From Verrucomicrobiaceae bacterium (GTDB taxonomy: Bacteria > Verrucomicrobiota > Verrucomicrobiia > Verrucomicrobiales > Verrucomicrobiaceae), in contig JAIXSY010000055.1 in the NCBI GenBank assembly GCA_027484445.1, positions 186,001 through 250,000 of the forward strand: a stretch of 64,000 bases of DNA, in the 5' to 3' direction. Shown piece by piece: positions 18,022 to 27,397 of the stretch (position 1 is the stretch's first letter; every line of letters begins with the position of its first letter). The position numbers were made by a program, and so were the translations under genes. Below the pieces are notes generated by a model. It searched no databases. It saw nothing but the letters and a program-made list of their open reading frames with translations, and was not told the origin of the DNA.

Positions 18022-19218
18022 TTAGGACAGCTTTCTTTTGAAGTCCTCATACCCCAAGCGGCGAACCACCCGCAGAACACCCGTTTTCGGATCGTAAAGA
18101 TCCAGGTCTGGATGCACCACACCATTGAAAGTCGTGGTCTTGACCATGGTGTAATGAGCCATGTCTGTGAACACCAGCTTTTGCCCAATCTGCAATGGCT
18201 CCGCAAAGCTATACTCGCCAATCACATCACCAGCGAGGCAGGTCATGCCACCCAATCGATAGGTGTGTGCATGAATGCCAGGAAGGTCCGATCCAAGAAT
18301 GTGCGCCCGATAAGGCATCTCCAAGGTGTCTGGCATGTGCGCACTGGCCGAGGTGTCCAAGATCGCTGTCGTCATGCCTTCCGTTTCCACAAAATCCAAA
18401 ACACTGGCCACGAGGTATCCCGTGTTCAGCGCCACGGCTTCACCAGGCTCAAGATAAACCTCTTTGTCTCCCCAGCGTTTTTTGAACTCCAAGATCAACC
18501 TAACCAATCGCTCAACATCGTAATCCCGGCGTGTGATGTGATGCCCGCCCCCCATGTTGACCCAGCTGACACGTTGCAGAAGCTTCGGAAAACGCTGTTC
18601 AACGGCGGCTAAGGTGCGCTCCAGCACATCGCTGTCCTGCTCGCACAGGGCATGAAAGTGCAATCCTTCCAGGCCTTCGAGATCTTCCTCCTGCAAGGCA
18701 GCCATTCGAGTGCCAAGTCGGCAGCAGGGAGAACCGGGATCGTAAAGGCTGACTTCGACCTCGCTGTGCTCAGGATTGACCCGCAGGCCTGGGCTCGGTG
18801 CTGGCAGACCCGCAGCACGCGCTGCTTCGATCATGGGCCGCCAACGCCTCCACTGGGATGGCGAATTGAAGCTAATGTGATGCGCTATTGGGATGATTTG
18901 TGCCATTTCGGCCTCTTTGAATGCAGGCGCATAAACATGAACTTCCTTACGAAACTCTTCATGAGCGAGCAAGGTTTCATGCAACCCACTGGCGCAACAG
19001 CCATGCAGGTATTGCCGCACGAGATCAAAGGTGCTGAACATCGCAAACCCTTTGAGGGCCAAAAGGATCTTGGCACCAGACCGCTCTTGAACACTGGCTA
19101 GTTTCTCCAGATTTCCCCTCAACAACTCAAGATCAACGACAAAGGCTGGTGTCTCAACAGCACTGACATCAAAAGCTGGTGGCGCTTGTTCAAGAGCATG
19201 GGGCGGGGTTTCAGGCAT
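18022..19218 (-). CDS. nspC: Carboxynorspermidine/carboxyspermidine decarboxylase
   Basis: The 398-residue PLP enzyme (fold III, alanine-racemase type) decarboxylates carboxy(nor)spermidine in the alternative polyamine pathway. The start of the barrel TPAFVVDLELLRGNLEKL and the PLP lysine region KILLALKGFAMFS (K near residue 55) are clear. HFHALCEQDSDVLERT, the glycine-rich VNMGGGHHITRRDYDVERL and LEPGEAVALNTGYLVASVLDF are also clear. The C-terminal domain carries CLAGDVIGEYSF. Length fits NspC. The dehydrogenase that makes its substrate is not in this window, so the pathway is split. It has its own upstream region. Confidence 0.92.
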   Translation of the reverse strand: MPETPPHALEQAPPAFDVSAVETPAFVVDLELLRGNLEKLASVQERSGAKILLALKGFAMFSTFDLVRQYLHGCCASGLHETLLAHEEFRKEVHVYAPAFKEAEMAQIIPIAHHISFNSPSQWRRWRPMIEAARAAGLPAPSPGLRVNPEHSEVEVSLYDPGSPCCRLGTRMAALQEEDLEGLEGLHFHALCEQDSDVLERTLAAVEQRFPKLLQRVSWVNMGGGHHITRRDYDVERLVRLILEFKKRWGDKEVYLEPGEAVALNTGYLVASVLDFVETEGMTTAILDTSASAHMPDTLEMPYRAHILGSDLPGIHAHTYRLGGMTCLAGDVIGEYSFAEPLQIGQKLVFTDMAHYTMVKTTTFNGVVHPDLDLYDPKTGVLRVVRRLGYEDFKRKLS

Positions 19219-19283
19219 GGTGACCGCGCGTTAGCATCATCATTGCTCCGCGCCAGTGACATTGCAGAATCCAGCCTCGAAAA

Positions 19284-19760
19284 TCAGCGGATTAGCGGAT
19301 TGAGCAGAAAGCCGGAGATGGCAGCCGATTGTGCAGGACGCATAGCGGCAGAAGGCTTGTTTGAGCGAGGTCTCGAAGAAACCTGGATCTTAGCAACACC
19401 GCAACCTTGCCAACGACGCTGACGGCTACGGCTCAAGTGACGATCCAAATGGCGCATGATTTGAATCAAAGCCACCATCAGAGCTGAATTCACCACACTT
19501 GCCAAAAAGAGCATCACCCCCGTGCAGAGACGTTCCCAAACCACCGGCTGCCACTCTTGCACCGTATGAATCAGGTGCTGAACCCAAGATTGTTGACCTG
19601 CTTGATAGGAAGACCCCATGTCCAGTGCAACCAAGGCGCCGATGCAGATGAATAGCAAAGCAGCGGTCAAAAAGGCATAATCAAACCAATGCACCCGAAT
19701 TTGGGTCCGGGAGCGGGCAAAACTCTCTTGCTCCAAAAAGTAAAAATGCTGGGAATTCAT
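19284..19760 (-). CDS. Hypothetical membrane protein
   Basis: The 158-residue product has two clear hydrophobic segments: FDYAFLTAALLFICIGALVALDM (about residues 26-48) and LCTGVMLFLASVVNSALMVALIQIM (about 78-102). A basic tail follows (RHLDRHLSRSRQRRWQ). The N-terminal segment before the first helix is short and charged. I do not recognise a family. It is supported by length, lack of competing frames and the position between nspC and a divergent aldolase gene. Orientation in the membrane and function are unknown. Confidence 0.5.
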   Translation of the reverse strand: MNSQHFYFLEQESFARSRTQIRVHWFDYAFLTAALLFICIGALVALDMGSSYQAGQQSWVQHLIHTVQEWQPVVWERLCTGVMLFLASVVNSALMVALIQIMRHLDRHLSRSRQRRWQGCGVAKIQVSSRPRSNKPSAAMRPAQSAAISGFLLNPLIR

Positions 19761-20025
19761 GGCAATTACGGAACAGATTGTAACTTATCGAACGCTCAAC
19801 TCCAGCTCTATATTCAAGTTTTGTTGATATTTTTGAGTGTTATTCTGAACAGCACCCCAAGCAACTTCGCAGCTTTACCCCAGGTGCATCCCGAGCACTT
19901 CACCTAGTTGTCCTTTTGAAAAAAGGTATGATGCAGCAGTGCGGACCTCCGAAAAATCATTCGACGGCTCTTGTGCTGCAATTTTGCCAAAATGACGTTC
20001 GTCAAGCTAGCCTGTCTTATCCTCT
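19761..20025. other. Divergent intergenic region without visible gene
   Basis: This AT-richer spacer lies between the hypothetical membrane protein and the aldolase gene. No tRNA, strong hairpin or conserved ORF was seen; it presumably carries both promoters. Confidence 0.5.
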
Positions 20026-20838
20026 ATGCCCCAACTTCGTCCCTCTCGAATCCTTCGCGAACTGCGCCAAGGACACAACAGCACTGTCCTGAAGCTCAAT
20101 CTGAGCGATCCACGAATCGTCGAACTCGCAGGACTCGCAGGTGCGTCTGCCGTCTGGCTGTGCAATGAACACGTGCCTAACGATTGGTTAAATCTGGAGC
20201 ATCAAATCCGTGCAGCAAAACTGCATGACTTAGACACCATCGTGCGAGTGAACAAAGGCGGCTACAGCGAGTATGTGAAGCCCTTTGAATGCGATGCTAC
20301 AGGCATCATGGTGCCACACGTAACGAGCGCAGAAGAAGCTCAGCATGTCGTCGAGATGGTGAGATGCCACCCACTGGGAAAAAAAGCACTAGATGCAGGC
20401 AACATGGATGGACTTTTTTGCCAAGTTTCCCTCGCCGACTACGCCAAGCATTGCAATACAGAAAAGTTCGTTATTCTTCAGATTGAAAGTCCAGAGGCTC
20501 TGGAGAAAGTCGATGAGATTGCGGCTGTACCAGGCTTTGACATGCTGCTTTTCGGTGCAGGAGACTTTAGCCATCGGATTGGCAAACTGGGCCAAGCCAC
20601 ACACCCAGAGGTCGTCGCAGCACGAAAAAAAGTCGCTGCCGCAGCCCTGAAGCACGGAAAGTATCCCGCAGTCGCCTCACTGTATGGTCAGAAAGATGAA
20701 GTCCTCGCGGAAGGCACTCGTGTCTTCACCCTTGGTGCAGATGTCTTGGAGCTGGGCTCCGCCTTTCAAAAACTCATCAGCGACTTTGGAGGATCATCCG
20801 CAGGGCTAAAGAGCGATTCCATCTATCGCTCAAGGTGA
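20026..20838 (+). CDS. HpcH/HpaI-family aldolase/citrate-lyase-like protein
   Basis: The 270-residue TIM barrel of the HpcH/HpaI family cleaves or forms C-C bonds with a pyruvate-type enolate held by a divalent metal. The family signature is seen as KLNLSDPRIVELAGLAGASAVWLCNEH, then TIVRVNKGGYSEYVKPFECDATGIMVPHV and the metal-ligand region VILQIESPEAL..FDMLLFGAGDFSH (Glu of QIESPE and Asp of GAGDFS). The G-P-D-D loop common in the family is replaced by GAGDFS, so the substrate may differ from 4-hydroxy-2-oxo-acids. It is monocistronic, converging on the methyltransferase gene. Confidence 0.82.
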   Translation: MPQLRPSRILRELRQGHNSTVLKLNLSDPRIVELAGLAGASAVWLCNEHVPNDWLNLEHQIRAAKLHDLDTIVRVNKGGYSEYVKPFECDATGIMVPHVTSAEEAQHVVEMVRCHPLGKKALDAGNMDGLFCQVSLADYAKHCNTEKFVILQIESPEALEKVDEIAAVPGFDMLLFGAGDFSHRIGKLGQATHPEVVAARKKVAAAALKHGKYPAVASLYGQKDEVLAEGTRVFTLGADVLELGSAFQKLISDFGGSSAGLKSDSIYRSR

Positions 20839-20878
20839 TCGAATTCAGCTATTCTGTGCCCATCACAGCTACCGGCCT

Positions 20879-21487
20879 TCAACCCAATCGCGGAACTTTC
20901 GCAGCAGCAGGTGCTTTGGGCTGACGTTGACGCACGGCTTCAAACAAGCACACCCCTGTCGCCACGGAGACATTGAGGCACGGCACATGACTTCCCTTCC
21001 CCATCGGGATCCTTGCCAAGAAATCACACAACTCCCCGGTGAGGCGGCGCATCCCTTCGCCCTCAGCACCCATGACAATCGCGATTGGACCTTTCAGGTC
21101 GATTTCGTAAAGCGATTGCGTCGCTTCATCAGCGGTGCCGACGATCCAGACTCCAAGTTCTTTCAGCCGTTCCATCGCGCGAGCTAGGTTTGTCACACGC
21201 ACCAGTGGCACACTGTGTGCCCCACCACAGGAAACCCGCACCACCGTCTCACTGATCGGCGCGGTTTTGTCCTTGGGCATGACGACGCAGGCACAGCCCG
21301 CCGCATCGGCAGTGCGCAAACAGGCCCCCAGATTGTGAGGGTCCTGAATGCAGTCGAGAATCAGCACCAAAGGGTCTGTCTTGTCTGCCAAAAGCGCTGA
21401 AAGGTCATCCTCCTCATGCACCTGAGGCATCCCAGCAGTAGAAGAGACGTGACGGTTCTGGCGGGCTTGCGGGGAAGGCTTCGGCAT
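20879..21487 (-). CDS. TrmH/SpoU-family RNA 2'-O-ribose methyltransferase
   Basis: The 202-residue SPOUT methyltransferase uses SAM bound in a C-terminal trefoil knot. The three SpoU motifs are LDCIQDPHNLGACLRTADAAG, IAIVMGAEGEGMRRL and IPMGKGSHVPCLNVSVATGVCLFEA. It resembles RlmB (23S rRNA Gm2251), but the N-terminal L30e-like RNA-binding domain of RlmB is missing, so the target is not certain. The frame is open 41 codons further upstream, but that stretch is Cys-rich and non-conserved; the start at MPKPSPQ is preferred. It is divergent from smc. Confidence 0.85.
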   Translation of the reverse strand: MPKPSPQARQNRHVSSTAGMPQVHEEDDLSALLADKTDPLVLILDCIQDPHNLGACLRTADAAGCACVVMPKDKTAPISETVVRVSCGGAHSVPLVRVTNLARAMERLKELGVWIVGTADEATQSLYEIDLKGPIAIVMGAEGEGMRRLTGELCDFLARIPMGKGSHVPCLNVSVATGVCLFEAVRQRQPKAPAAAKVPRLG

Positions 21488-21633
21488 AAAAGAGGAGCAG
21501 GTGAAATCGGCGGCTGAGAATGCTCCGGCAAGAAGAAATTTGTCAGTCGGCAAACACACGCATAGACAACTCTGAACTTCTTCACAGCCTGAAGCCTTAT
21601 TCACAGACAAAGTAGCTCTTAAAATCCCATATC

Positions 21634-21655
21634 TTGTTTAAGACTACTTAAACAA
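21634..21655. promoter_or_regulatory. Perfect palindrome between rRNA methyltransferase and smc genes
   Basis: TTGTTTAAG (21634-21642) and CTTAAACAA (21647-21655) are perfect complements separated by ACTA. The site lies 92 bp upstream of the smc ATG in the divergent promoter region and has no T-run, so an operator is more likely than a terminator. The binding protein is unknown. Confidence 0.5.
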
Positions 21656-21747
21656 CCCCAAGATGAGGGAAAACAAAGCCTTAGCGCTTGCCCTCCTCGA
21701 CCGAAATTCGGTCAATGCTTGGATCGTCATTCTCGTTCCCTCAAGCC

Positions 21748-24700
21748 ATGTACCTCAAAACCTTAACCATCCACGGCTTCAAGTCCTTCGCGGACAAGAC
21801 GAATTTTGAATTCCACAAAGGCGTCACTGGCATCGTCGGGCCGAATGGCTGTGGCAAATCCAACGTCGTCGATGCCATTCGCTGGGTATTGGGAGAAACC
21901 TCTGCCAAAGCCCTGCGGGGCGAGGAAATGGCCGATGTCATTTTCAACGGCACTGACAAGCGCAAACCCGTCGGCATGGCCGAGGTGACGCTGGTCATGG
22001 CCGACTGTGAGCAATCTCTGAGCGTGGATTACAATGAGGTCGCCATTTGCCGCCGAGTCTTCCGTGATGGCCGCAGCGAATATCGTCTGAATGGCACCGT
22101 ATGCCGACTCAAAGACATCCACGACCTCTTCGCCGGCACTGGCGTTGGCCGTGCGGCCTACTCCATCATGGCTCAGGGCCAGATCGACATGCTGCTGAGT
22201 TCGAAACCAGAAGATCGGCGCACCGTCTTCGAGGAGGCCGCAGGCATTACCAAATTCAAAGGACAGAAACGCGAGGCACTGAGAAAGCTGGAATACACCG
22301 AGGCGAACCTGCTGCGCGTTCAAGACGTCATTGCTGAGGTCAAGCGCCAGATGGGCTCGCTGCAAAGGCAGGCCGCCAAAGCAAGGCGCTACCAACTGCT
22401 GCTGGACGACTCAAGGATGCTGGACACCCACCTCGCACACAAGCATTACGTCGATTTCAGTGCAGAAAAGTCGGAAGCGGAAAATCACGTCCGCATGATC
22501 ACTGAGCAGTTAGACTCAGTGCAGGGTCGCCTGCAAGCGGCGGAACATGAAGCCTTGGAGACAAGAGAGGCTTACCACAGCATCGAATCCCAGATCAACC
22601 AGCTCCGCGGTCAAATGCAGGAGTTGCGAAGCCAAGTGCAGAGTGCAGAAGGACGCATCGGCTTCAACCATGAGCGCAATGAAGAGCTACAGATGCGCAT
22701 TCGCCAGAATGAGGAGCAGATCGAGCAAGGACGCGAAACCCTAGAGCAGCAACGCCGCGAACTTCTGAGCGCCGATGAACAGATGGATCTCCTGCGTTCG
22801 ACGATCGAGACCCGCCAGCAGGCGCTGAACGAACATCTGACGCTGCACAATAGCATCGTGCCAGATCGCAGTCGTCTCGATGAAGATCGCCGTGCGGTGC
22901 GCGAGATGATCCGCCAGTTCGAAGGGCAAATCGCAGCCTCGGACTCCCGAGTGCAAAGCCTCAATGGTCAAATCTCGAATGACCGGCAGCGCCATGACAC
23001 CCTGGCGCATGACTTGCAAAACGCTGCCCAGGCCAAAGCTGCCAGTCAGGTAGAATTTGACCATCTCCAGCAAATGCTGGCCGAGCTGGAGCACAATCGC
23101 AATGACCTAGAGGAACGAGCCAAGACCTGCGCGCGAGACATCGTGGAGAAGCGCCGCCAACGAGATGAACTCATGGAGCAGTTGAATGAGCTGCAACGTG
23201 CAGTGACCCAACGACGCAGCCGCATTGAGATCATCGAGCAACTGCTAAAAAATGGCGAGGGACTCGCCGAAGGCACCCAACAAGTGCTCAAGGGCCTGGA
23301 TCGCCCTGAGGTGTTCTCCGTGGGCATTCGTGGCATCTTGGCTTCCTCCATGGAGGTCGAACCGCAATTCATCACCCCGATTGAGGCTGCCCTGCGCGAT
23401 CATTTGCAAGCTGTGCTGCTGACCGACAGTGAGCTAGCTGGACAAATTTTGGATCGATTGGCCGAACAAAAGTTAGGCAAAGCAGCTCTTCTGCCCGCTG
23501 ATTTCCTAACCATGCGGCCTCAGCCTGATCGCCAGCTCGTGCCGGAAGGATGCATCGCCTGGGCCATCGACAAGGTACGAGCAAAACCCGGCGTGCAAGA
23601 CATCACCGATCGACTGCTGGGCAATGTGCTGATTGTCGAGGATCTGCACACCGCGCTACGAATGAAGCGGACTCTGCGGGATGTCTCTGTGGCCACGATG
23701 AAAGGCGAATTCATTGGGGCTGATGGCATCATCCATGGCGGTGCCACGAAGGAAGAAGGTGCTTCCACACTTCGTCGTGAGGCGGAAGTTCGCACCCTCA
23801 AAGGCGAACTCGAAGGGCTGGAGTATCAGCTCCTAGAAAAAGAAGAGGCTGCCGAAAACCTGCGGCATCAGCTGGAAGACATGCAGCGAGAAGAAGTGGC
23901 CATACGCGAGCAATCGCAGCGCTCACGCGAAGAATATTCTCAGCTCAGCGGTCAGGTTACCGTCGTCCAGCGCGCGCTTCAACAGGCCGTCACCAAGCTG
24001 GAAAGCGTCGAGTGGGATCAAAACCAAATCGCCAACCGCATCCAAGCCGCCGAAGCCCAAATCCAGTGGCAGCAAGAAGAGGCCAAAGTCGCCCGTGAGC
24101 AGCTCGAAGGTGCACGCGAGCATGAGCAACAGCTCGAAGTCGAGATGGAAGCTTTCCTGCGACGTGAGCTGGAATCCCAAGAGCGCCTTAGCGAGCTGCG
24201 CAATGCCCTCGCCCTGGAACAAAATAGCCTCCATGCCATCGAACGGCAAAAGGCCCCGATGGCGAGCCGCCTTCATGAGCTAGAAAACAGCATTCATCGT
24301 TTTGAAAACGAGATGGCTGCGTGGCGAGGTCGCATTGAGCAAAGCATGGCTGAAAACGCGCGCTTCGCTGAGCAGGTGGAAGGCCAGCGTGCAGCCATCG
24401 CCGCGATTGAAGATCACCTTCAGGGCCGCACTGAAGAACGCGCTGCCGCCTTTGAGCGCGTCAATGCTTTGGAAAGCCAGCTCGTCCAACTGCGGCAGCA
24501 GACCCAGGGCCTGACCGAAAGCCGCAACCGCATCGAAGTGCAGCTCACGCGCGTCGATTTGCGCCTGGAGAATCTGGTGAACCAAGTCCAAGAGCGCTAC
24601 AATTTCCACATCAGCGCTTTTGAACCTGACTACCATGCGCTGATGCTCACGATTGATGAGCAAAAGCGCAGTCGCAGCCGTGGCAGAAAAGCTGAAGCTG

Positions 24701-25641
24701 CCAGTGCCGCTACAGCAGACGTGAACGAGTCCTCCGACGCCAGCGATGTCAGCGAAGTGGCTGCATCCACCTTGGGCAAAGAGGAAGTCGATCTCGATGA
24801 AGCCATGACCTTGCCCGGTGAAGAGGGGCATCCCGATTGGGATTTCGTGACTGAGATCGTGGGAGAACTGCGGCAAAAGCTAGAAAGCATCGGCCCCGTC
24901 AATCTCGATGCCATCCAGGAATTCGAAGAACTGGAAGAGCGGCACAACTTCCTGGAAAACCAATACAACGACCTGGTGAAGTCGAAGGAAGAGCTTCTCG
25001 AGGTCATCGCGAAGATCAACGAGACGACGAAGACCATGTTCTCCGAGACCTTTCAGCAGGTTCGGATCAACTTTCAGAACAACTTCCGCGAACTCTTTGG
25101 CCCTACGGCCAAGGCCGATCTCATGCTCATCGACGAAGGCGATCCGCTGGAGTCTGGCATCGACATCATCGCCAAACCACCCGGCAAAAAGCTACAGACC
25201 ATCACGCTTCTTTCCGGCGGCGAACGCAGCATGACTGCGGTGGCTCTGCTCTTCTCCATTTACCAAGTGAAGCCGAGTCCCTTCTGTGTGTTGGATGAGC
25301 TCGACGCTCCTCTGGATGAGTCGAACATCTCTCGCTTTCTCAAGATGCTGGACAACTTCATCGACAACTCCCAGTTCATCATCGTCACCCACAACAAGCG
25401 CACCATGGGCCGTGCGGATGTTATCTACGGCGTCACCATGCAGGAGTTTGGTGTGTCGAAACCTGTGGGCGTGCGCATGACCAGTGAGGACGGCAGCGAA
25501 GCACGACGCAAAAAAGCTACCCCCGCTGTCCAGGAAGAACTCCAGCTGGAGGCTGAAGTCGCTGCGGAAGAAGCGCATCATGCGGAAGATGAATCTTCAG
25601 CCGTGGATGACATTCCGGAAGCTCCTGCCCTAGCTTCCTGA
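21748..25641 (+). CDS. smc: Chromosome segregation protein SMC
   Basis: The 1297-residue condensin ATPase organises and segregates the chromosome. The N-terminal head has MYLKTLTIHGFKSFADKT and Walker A GPNGCGKSN (about 32-40), with a Q-loop nearby. Long coiled coils flank the hinge (about 515-640, VFSVGIRGILASSMEVEP, HGGATKEEGAS at its end). The C-terminal head has signature LLSGGERSMTAVALLFSIY, Walker B CVLDELDAPLDESN and the D-loop/H-switch VTHNKRTM. A Ser/Asp/Ala-rich insert sits in the second coil just before the C-terminal head (about 985-1030), and an acidic tail follows residue 1245. The frame is open 20 codons upstream; MYLKTL is the family start. No ScpA/ScpB genes are adjacent. Confidence 0.97.
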   Translation: MYLKTLTIHGFKSFADKTNFEFHKGVTGIVGPNGCGKSNVVDAIRWVLGETSAKALRGEEMADVIFNGTDKRKPVGMAEVTLVMADCEQSLSVDYNEVAICRRVFRDGRSEYRLNGTVCRLKDIHDLFAGTGVGRAAYSIMAQGQIDMLLSSKPEDRRTVFEEAAGITKFKGQKREALRKLEYTEANLLRVQDVIAEVKRQMGSLQRQAAKARRYQLLLDDSRMLDTHLAHKHYVDFSAEKSEAENHVRMITEQLDSVQGRLQAAEHEALETREAYHSIESQINQLRGQMQELRSQVQSAEGRIGFNHERNEELQMRIRQNEEQIEQGRETLEQQRRELLSADEQMDLLRSTIETRQQALNEHLTLHNSIVPDRSRLDEDRRAVREMIRQFEGQIAASDSRVQSLNGQISNDRQRHDTLAHDLQNAAQAKAASQVEFDHLQQMLAELEHNRNDLEERAKTCARDIVEKRRQRDELMEQLNELQRAVTQRRSRIEIIEQLLKNGEGLAEGTQQVLKGLDRPEVFSVGIRGILASSMEVEPQFITPIEAALRDHLQAVLLTDSELAGQILDRLAEQKLGKAALLPADFLTMRPQPDRQLVPEGCIAWAIDKVRAKPGVQDITDRLLGNVLIVEDLHTALRMKRTLRDVSVATMKGEFIGADGIIHGGATKEEGASTLRREAEVRTLKGELEGLEYQLLEKEEAAENLRHQLEDMQREEVAIREQSQRSREEYSQLSGQVTVVQRALQQAVTKLESVEWDQNQIANRIQAAEAQIQWQQEEAKVAREQLEGAREHEQQLEVEMEAFLRRELESQERLSELRNALALEQNSLHAIERQKAPMASRLHELENSIHRFENEMAAWRGRIEQSMAENARFAEQVEGQRAAIAAIEDHLQGRTEERAAAFERVNALESQLVQLRQQTQGLTESRNRIEVQLTRVDLRLENLVNQVQERYNFHISAFEPDYHALMLTIDEQKRSRSRGRKAEAASAATADVNESSDASDVSEVAASTLGKEEVDLDEAMTLPGEEGHPDWDFVTEIVGELRQKLESIGPVNLDAIQEFEELEERHNFLENQYNDLVKSKEELLEVIAKINETTKTMFSETFQQVRINFQNNFRELFGPTAKADLMLIDEGDPLESGIDIIAKPPGKKLQTITLLSGGERSMTAVALLFSIYQVKPSPFCVLDELDAPLDESNISRFLKMLDNFIDNSQFIIVTHNKRTMGRADVIYGVTMQEFGVSKPVGVRMTSEDGSEARRKKATPAVQEELQLEAEVAAEEAHHAEDESSAVDDIPEAPALAS

Positions 25642-25670
25642 AGCGAGAGCTTTCACGAAGCGCTTTGCCA

Positions 25671-25705
25671 CCCCTGAGCTGTGAAAGTCCCCCACGCCTC
25701 AGGGG
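25671..25705. other. Hairpin after smc, no T-run
   Basis: CCCCTGAG (25671-25678) and CTCAGGGG (25698-25705) are perfect complements around a 19-nt loop, 30 bp past the smc stop. Without a T-run its role as terminator is uncertain. Confidence 0.35.
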
Positions 25706-25822
25706 GATCGGGCTTGGTTACTCATATCCTTGTTTCACCCCAGCCTTAGCTGGAATTTACCTGGATTTCGCCATGCCCAGTAAGCGGTGCATTCCTGCCC
25801 CGTGGAACTTCGGCATCCAGGT

Positions 25823-27247
25823 TTACGCCAGCAGCTTCGTCACGAGCTCCCCATGAACATTGGTCAGGCGCATGTCGAGGCCTTGGAACTTCACCGCTAG
25901 CTTCGTGTGATCAAAGCCGAGCAGATGCAGCAGAGTGGCGTGCAGGTCATGGACGTGGACAGGGTCTTGGGTGACATTGAAGCCGAACTCATCGCTCTCA
26001 CCGAGCGTGAGGCCCGGCTTCATGCCGCCACCGGCGAACCACATGGTGAAGGCATTCGGGTGGTGGTCACGACCATCACTGCCGCCCTGGACCATCGGCG
26101 TTCGGCCAAACTCGCCCCCCCAGATGACGAGCGTGTCCTCCAGCAGGCCTCGCTGCTTCAAATCATGAACCAACGCGGCACTGGCCTGATCGGTGAGGGC
26201 ACATTGTTGCTTTAGACCACCCACAAGTCCCCCATGATGATCCCAGGCCTCGTGAAACAGCTGCACGAAGCGCACGCCGCGCTCCAGCAGACGACGGGCG
26301 AGCAGGCAATTGTTGGCAAAGGATGCCTGACCGGGCTTCGCGCCATAAAGATCGAGGATGTGCTGCGGCTCTTGCGCGATGTCCATGATCTCTGGGGCGG
26401 TGTGCTGCATGCGATAGGCAAGCTCAAAGCTATTGATGCGAGCCGCGATTTCAGGATCGCCCATCACTGAGAGCCGTTCTTCATTGAGCTGCTTTAGGGC
26501 ATCGAGCGTTTGCCGCTGAGCTTCAGGGGTGATGCCCTGAGGGTTGCTCAGGTAGAGCACGGGCTCGCCACTGCTGCGGAAGGGCACGCCTTGATACACG
26601 GTGGGCAGAAAGCCACAGCCAAAGTTCGAAAGGCCGCCACTGGCACCTTTTTGGCCACTTTGCAGCACGACATAACCGGGCAGGTCTTGGTTTTCTGTGC
26701 CCAGCCCATAGAGCGTCCAGGCCCCAAAGCTCGGGCGACCAAAAATCTGCGAGCCCGTGCTCATCAGGATCTGCGCGGGGGCATGGTTGAAAGCATCCGT
26801 TTTCATGGAACGGACGATGGTGAGATCATCGGCAACCTTGGCTGTGTGCGGCAGTAGCTCGCTCAGCTCAGCACCGCTCTGCCCATGGCGGGCAAATTTG
26901 AATTTTGGCTTCAAGAGCTTGCTATTCGGGTTGATGAAAGCCGCGCGGTAGCCTTTCAAAAGATCTGCGGGGGGGAGCTGGCCATCCCACTTGGCGAGTT
27001 CGGGCTTGTGATCAAAAAGCTCCAGGTGGCTCGGTGCACCCCCCATGAAGAGATAGATCACCCGCTTGGCACGTGCGCTGTGGTGAGGCTTTTTCTGCGC
27101 CAGCGGGCTCGCAGGCAGGCTGGCCCCCTGAGCGCGCATGAGATCCAGGGCAGCCAGCGTGGCCATGCCCACTCTGCACTCTTTGAAAAACCAACGACGG
27201 GTCAGGTAGCGGGTGTGTTCAGCGTGAAGATCGCGAAGCAGGTTCAT
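25823..27247 (-). CDS. DUF1501 domain protein, secreted, sulfatase-like fold
   Basis: The 474-residue product has an N-terminal twin-arginine-like segment (TRRWFFKECRVGMATLAALDLM) followed by the DUF1501 body: AKRVIYLFMGGAPSHLELFDHKPEL, DLTIVRSMKTDAFNHAPAQILMSTG, RRLLERGVRFVQLFHEAWDHHGG, TLVIWGGEFGRTPMVQG, GRDHHPNAFTMWFAGGGMKPG and DLHATLLHLLGFDHTKL. The family is related to the alkaline-phosphatase/sulfatase superfamily and is abundant in Planctomycetota and Verrucomicrobiota; no activity has been firmly shown. It is usually encoded next to a DUF1549/DUF1553 gene, but here there is none upstream, so this copy is an orphan. Confidence 0.88.
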   Translation of the reverse strand: MNLLRDLHAEHTRYLTRRWFFKECRVGMATLAALDLMRAQGASLPASPLAQKKPHHSARAKRVIYLFMGGAPSHLELFDHKPELAKWDGQLPPADLLKGYRAAFINPNSKLLKPKFKFARHGQSGAELSELLPHTAKVADDLTIVRSMKTDAFNHAPAQILMSTGSQIFGRPSFGAWTLYGLGTENQDLPGYVVLQSGQKGASGGLSNFGCGFLPTVYQGVPFRSSGEPVLYLSNPQGITPEAQRQTLDALKQLNEERLSVMGDPEIAARINSFELAYRMQHTAPEIMDIAQEPQHILDLYGAKPGQASFANNCLLARRLLERGVRFVQLFHEAWDHHGGLVGGLKQQCALTDQASAALVHDLKQRGLLEDTLVIWGGEFGRTPMVQGGSDGRDHHPNAFTMWFAGGGMKPGLTLGESDEFGFNVTQDPVHVHDLHATLLHLLGFDHTKLAVKFQGLDMRLTNVHGELVTKLLA

Positions 27248-27397
27248 GACAAGATAGGAAAGAGACAAGGCGTGGACGAAGCGAGCTGTCTTTCACTCTT
27301 GGCAGTGAAAGCCATGAGCTAAGGCGGAATGCTGCAATGCGAAGCCTGGGATGATACGCCTCTTGCCAGTTCCCAAAGACAGCCTAGAGCTAACAGA

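Noticed and set aside
21488..21610. 41-codon N-terminal extension of the SpoU methyltransferase
   Set aside because: Cys-rich and not conserved; the Met at MPKPSPQ fits the family.
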